Positions 49,003 to 51,534 of a stretch of DNA of 51,534 nucleotides are shown in pieces (the stretch's first letter is position 1; the number at the start of each line of letters is the position of its first letter). Made by a program: the position numbers and the translations under genes. The notes under the pieces were generated by a model. It was not told the origin of the DNA, did not search any database, and was given only the letters and a program-made list of their open reading frames with translations. Source of the DNA: an uncultured Lachnospiraceae bacterium (GTDB taxonomy: Bacteria; Bacillota; Clostridia; Lachnospirales; Lachnospiraceae); contig CALGVA010000049.1 of the NCBI GenBank assembly GCA_937920345.1, positions 1 to 51,534 on the forward strand, read 5' to 3'.

Positions 49003-50685
49003 TTATTCGGCAGACACAATATAATAGTAAATCGGCTGACCGCCATACTGTAACTCGATATCACAGGAAGCGTATTTTTGTTCTACCTGTCCGCGCAGAT
49101 TCTCCGCATCCTCTTCCGTAATCTCCGAACCATAATAGATGCTGATCAGTTCCATCTCATCTGACATCATCTCGTCGATCATACCCATAGTCACCTCAGA
49201 TATGGCCGTGCCCACAGAGAGAATACCGGAATCACCGATCCCCATGAAGTCCCCCTGTTTGATTTCCTTGCCGTCTATGCTTGTATCTCTGACTGCATAC
49301 GTTACCTGACCGGTAGCCACATTGGCGATCTCATCCGTCATGGTCTTCGTATTTTCTTCCACAGTCAGATCCGGCACATAGTTAATCACTGCCGTAATGC
49401 CCTGTGGAACAGTCTTCGTGGGAATCACTACGATCTTCTTATCCTTAACGAGTGACTGCGCCTGATTCGCCGCCAGTATAATATTCTTATTATTCGGCAA
49501 TATGAAAATCGTATCGGCATTGACCTGATCAATGGCATTGAGCATATCTTCCGTACTCGGGTTCATCGTCTGACCGCCCTCGATGATGTGATCTACGCCG
49601 AGGCCTCTGAAGATCTCGTTGATGCCGTCTCCTACGGAAACTGCAATAAATCCGACATCCTTCTTCGGCTGCTCCGCCGCGGCAGGTGCCGCCGCTGCCT
49701 TCTGCGACTGCTTGAACAGCTTCTCCTGATGCTCCAGACGCATATTATCTATTTTCATATTTGACAGTGCACCGTACTTTAAAGCTTTCTGGATAGCAAG
49801 CCCCGGGTCGTTGGTATGTACATGTACCTTTACCACGTCCTCATCCGCTACGACTACGATGGAATCACCGATCGATTCCAGATATGCCTTGAAATCCATC
49901 TCCGTCTTAATATTAAACACCTTATTCAGCATGATAATAAACTCGGTACAGTAACCGAATTTGATATCTGCATTTGCCTGCGCCTCCAGGCTGGCTCCCG
50001 CAGACTGACCGCCCGTATGGGATCTGTGTTCTGCGTTGAGCGTCAGATCAATTTCTTTGCCAAGGTAGGCATCATATACGCCTTTTAATACCTGCATGAG
50101 TCCTTGACCGCCCGAGTCAACCACTCCTGCCTGCTTCAATACAGGGAGCATCTCCGGGGTCTGTTCCAACACTTCATCCGCCCGCGCGATCACCTGCGCC
50201 AGAAAGTCCGCCATATCCTCCATGCCGCTGTCTGCCAGTTCACGTGCTTTGATTGCGGCACCCTTCGCCACTGTCAGGATTGTACCCTCCTTCGGCTTCA
50301 TAACCGCTTTATAGGCTGTCTCCACAGCCTTCTCAAACGCGGAAGCAACCACGGGAATCGTAATCTCGTCACATTCCTTGACAACTTTGGTAAAACCGCG
50401 GAACAACTGTGACAGTATAACGCCGGAATTTCCTCTTGCGCCTCTTAAAGAACCGGAAGAAATAGCCTTGCACAGCGACTGCATGTCGATATCACCCATA
50501 TCGTGAAGCGCCGCCACTTCTCTCGCCGCAGACATGATCGTCAACGTCATATTCGTACCGGTATCTCCGTCCGGAACCGGGAAAACATTTAATTCATTGA
50601 TCCATTCTTTCTTACTTTCAAGATTCTTAGCTCCTGCCAGAAACAGCTTCGCCATTGTCTCGGCATTAATCGTATTTGAAACCAC
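49003..50685 (-). CDS. fakA: Fatty acid kinase subunit FakA (DAK2 domain protein, YloV-like)
   Basis: The 560-residue protein has an N-terminal DhaL/DAK2 kinase domain (about 1-205, VFPVPDGDTGTNMTLT, with SGSLRGARGNSGVILSQL for metal-ATP binding), a middle domain, and a C-terminal EDD/DegV-like half. An Ala/Gln-rich linker is near 340. It phosphorylates fatty acids held by FakB/DegV proteins. The start is GTG 50685, 9 nt after GGAGGACAT and 14 nt past the asp23 stop. Confidence 0.94.
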   Translation of the reverse strand: MVSNTINAETMAKLFLAGAKNLESKKEWINELNVFPVPDGDTGTNMTLTIMSAAREVAALHDMGDIDMQSLCKAISSGSLRGARGNSGVILSQLFRGFTKVVKECDEITIPVVASAFEKAVETAYKAVMKPKEGTILTVAKGAAIKARELADSGMEDMADFLAQVIARADEVLEQTPEMLPVLKQAGVVDSGGQGLMQVLKGVYDAYLGKEIDLTLNAEHRSHTGGQSAGASLEAQANADIKFGYCTEFIIMLNKVFNIKTEMDFKAYLESIGDSIVVVADEDVVKVHVHTNDPGLAIQKALKYGALSNMKIDNMRLEHQEKLFKQSQKAAAAPAAAEQPKKDVGFIAVSVGDGINEIFRGLGVDHIIEGGQTMNPSTEDMLNAIDQVNADTIFILPNNKNIILAANQAQSLVKDKKIVVIPTKTVPQGITAVINYVPDLTVEENTKTMTDEIANVATGQVTYAVRDTSIDGKEIKQGDFMGIGDSGILSVGTAISEVTMGMIDEMMSDEMELISIYYGSEITEEDAENLRGQVEQKYASCDIELQYGGQPIYYYIVSAE

Positions 50686-50699
50686 TACAATGTCCTCCC

Positions 50700-51059
50700 T
50701 TAGTCAATCACTTTGACACCTTCTACGAAGATGTTTATTTTTTCTATTTCAATTCCGGTAAATTCTTCCACTTTATATTTTACATTGCTGATCAGATTAT
50801 CCGATACCGCAAGAATACTCACGCCGTAAGACACGATAATATGAAAATTAAGCGTCAGCTTATTGTTATTCAAAAGCACCTGAATTCCACGTGTCATACT
50901 GTCCTTCCGGAGCAGCCTGACAAGTCCGTCCCTGACATTCATGACCGCCATGCCAACTACGCCGAAACATTCCATCGCCACTGTGCCGGCGTACTGTGCA
51001 ACGACTTCCTGATCGATCGAAATATTCCCCATATGAGTGTCCATTGAAGAAACTTTCAT
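50700..51059 (-). CDS. Asp23/Gls24 family envelope stress protein
   Basis: This 119-residue alkaline-shock-type protein has the family core GNISIDQEVVAQYAGTVAMECFGVVGMA and C-terminal VKYKVEEFTGIEIEKINIFVEGVKV. Members are membrane-associated or cytosolic and often precede fakA in Firmicutes. The ATG follows AAGGAGGTAACTT. A minus-strand TATAAT at 51095-51100 is its likely -10, with a poor -35. It diverges from rpmB. Confidence 0.92.
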   Translation of the reverse strand: MKVSSMDTHMGNISIDQEVVAQYAGTVAMECFGVVGMAVMNVRDGLVRLLRKDSMTRGIQVLLNNNKLTLNFHIIVSYGVSILAVSDNLISNVKYKVEEFTGIEIEKINIFVEGVKVID

Positions 51060-51182
51060 AAGTTACCTCCTTATTATTCTGAATATACATTGATATTATA
51101 ACCCGTTCTATTAAAAAATGAAACAAAAATATCCAGAATTTACCGCCGGCTTACTTTTATCTCCAAAATATGTATTTTTTGC

Positions 51183-51211
51183 TTGCATTCCGATTTACTT
51201 TCTGCTATTAT
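51183..51211 (+). promoter_or_regulatory. Promoter of rpmB
   Basis: TTGCAT (51183-51188), a 17-bp spacer and TATTAT (51206-51211) precede rpmB, with an untranslated leader of about 80 nt that ends in AGGAGGTGC. The opposite strand carries the TATAAT for asp23 at 51095-51100, so the 237-nt gap holds two divergent promoters. Confidence 0.7.
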
Positions 51212-51296
51212 ACAAATGTTGTGTGAGCATAAATCAGACACGGAATGCTTTAGATAAAGCAAATAAGAATCGATTGTATCGTTAGGAGGTGCAAAG

Positions 51297-51482
51297 ATGG
51301 CTAAATGTGATATTTGTGGTAAGGGCGCTCATTTCGGAAATAACGTAAGCCATTCTCATAGAAGATCTAACAGAATTTGGAATTCTAATGTCAAGAATGT
51401 TATGTGCAAAGTGAACGGCGCAAATAAGAAGCTGCATGTCTGCACACGCTGCTTAAGATCCGGCAAAGTTGAGAGAGCTTGA
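51297..51482 (+). CDS. rpmB: 50S ribosomal protein L28, zinc-binding form
   Basis: This 61-residue L28 begins MAKCDICGKGAHFGNNVSHSHRRS. Cys4 and Cys7 (CDIC) with Cys49 and Cys52 (CTRC) form a four-cysteine zinc ribbon, so this is the C+ form. It is a single gene with its own promoter, separated from and divergent to asp23-fakA, the typical Firmicute arrangement. The window ends about 50 nt beyond its stop, with no further gene visible. Confidence 0.97.
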   Translation: MAKCDICGKGAHFGNNVSHSHRRSNRIWNSNVKNVMCKVNGANKKLHVCTRCLRSGKVERA

Positions 51483-51534
51483 GTCTGTGAAAGTTTTTCT
51501 GTAAATAGGTATTAGACAACAGGTCTTCTATGAT

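Overview
The window looks like a piece of chromosome from a low-to-mid GC Clostridia, most likely Lachnospiraceae (an inference from gene order and families, not a database match). Supporting signs are: ribosomal protein L27 with the Firmicute N-terminal extension next to its protease Prp, a divergent lexA/yneA-like pair with Firmicute SOS boxes, a complete MinCDE system joined to the mreBCD-mrdA-rodA shape genes, sepF beside yggS, a BlaI/BlaR1-type pair, and an Asp23-FakA-RecG-DegV block. No tRNA, rRNA, CRISPR array, insertion sequence or prophage is visible. Coding density is high and most genes are core functions.

Layout. 1-4.5 kb (+): end of the L21 leader, rplU-prp-rpmA, a terminator, then obg-yhbY-nadD-yqeK-rsfS (ribosome assembly and NAD synthesis). 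4.6-8.2 kb: a small DUF378 membrane protein, lexA (-) diverging from a LysM/TM yneA-like gene (+) across four SOS-box-like sites, then ttcA coupled to a XerS-like tyrosine recombinase (-). 8.4-10.8 kb (+): an AI-2E family permease overlapping dtd, then an unrecognised 103-residue gene with its own promoter. 10.9-13.2 kb (-): a six-helix membrane protein fused to a PstS-like binding domain, and a cytidylate-kinase-like protein. 13.4-14.4 kb (+): xerD. 14.5-17.1 kb (-): blaI-blaR1 controlled by a perfect double operator. 17.2-19.5 kb (-): cstA and an unknown gene.

19.7-25.7 kb (-): rluD-like, lspA, aroB, sepF, yggS, a HlyD-like protein without a visible exporter, and a small P-loop protein. 25.8-36.8 kb (-): a long cell-shape and division cluster, read radC-mreB-mreC-mreD-mrdA-minC-minD-minE-rodA-mgsA-dacA, with a DUF4321 gene just upstream of radC. 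37-51 kb (-): asp23-fakA-recG-degV-miaB-mutS-mutL-miaA-methionine gamma-lyase-like, a mix of fatty-acid kinase parts, DNA repair and tRNA modification, several joined by 1-4 nt overlaps. rpmB (+) diverges from this cluster at the right edge.

How parts work together: Prp is expected to trim the L27 precursor encoded next to it. LexA should repress both itself and the yneA-like division inhibitor. MreBCD, PBP2 and RodA form the elongation machine, with MinCDE and SepF acting on FtsZ. FakA and the DegV protein are a likely kinase/fatty-acid-carrier pair. MutS/MutL and MiaB/MiaA are interleaved pathway partners.

I found no clearly new multi-gene system. The most unusual items are the PstS-like/membrane fusion, the PBP2 with a roughly 240-residue insertion, the BlaI double operator with a BlaR1 that lacks a beta-lactam sensor, the four-box SOS region, a 74-bp inverted-repeat element at 36.9 kb, and a family of short palindromic intergenic repeats.
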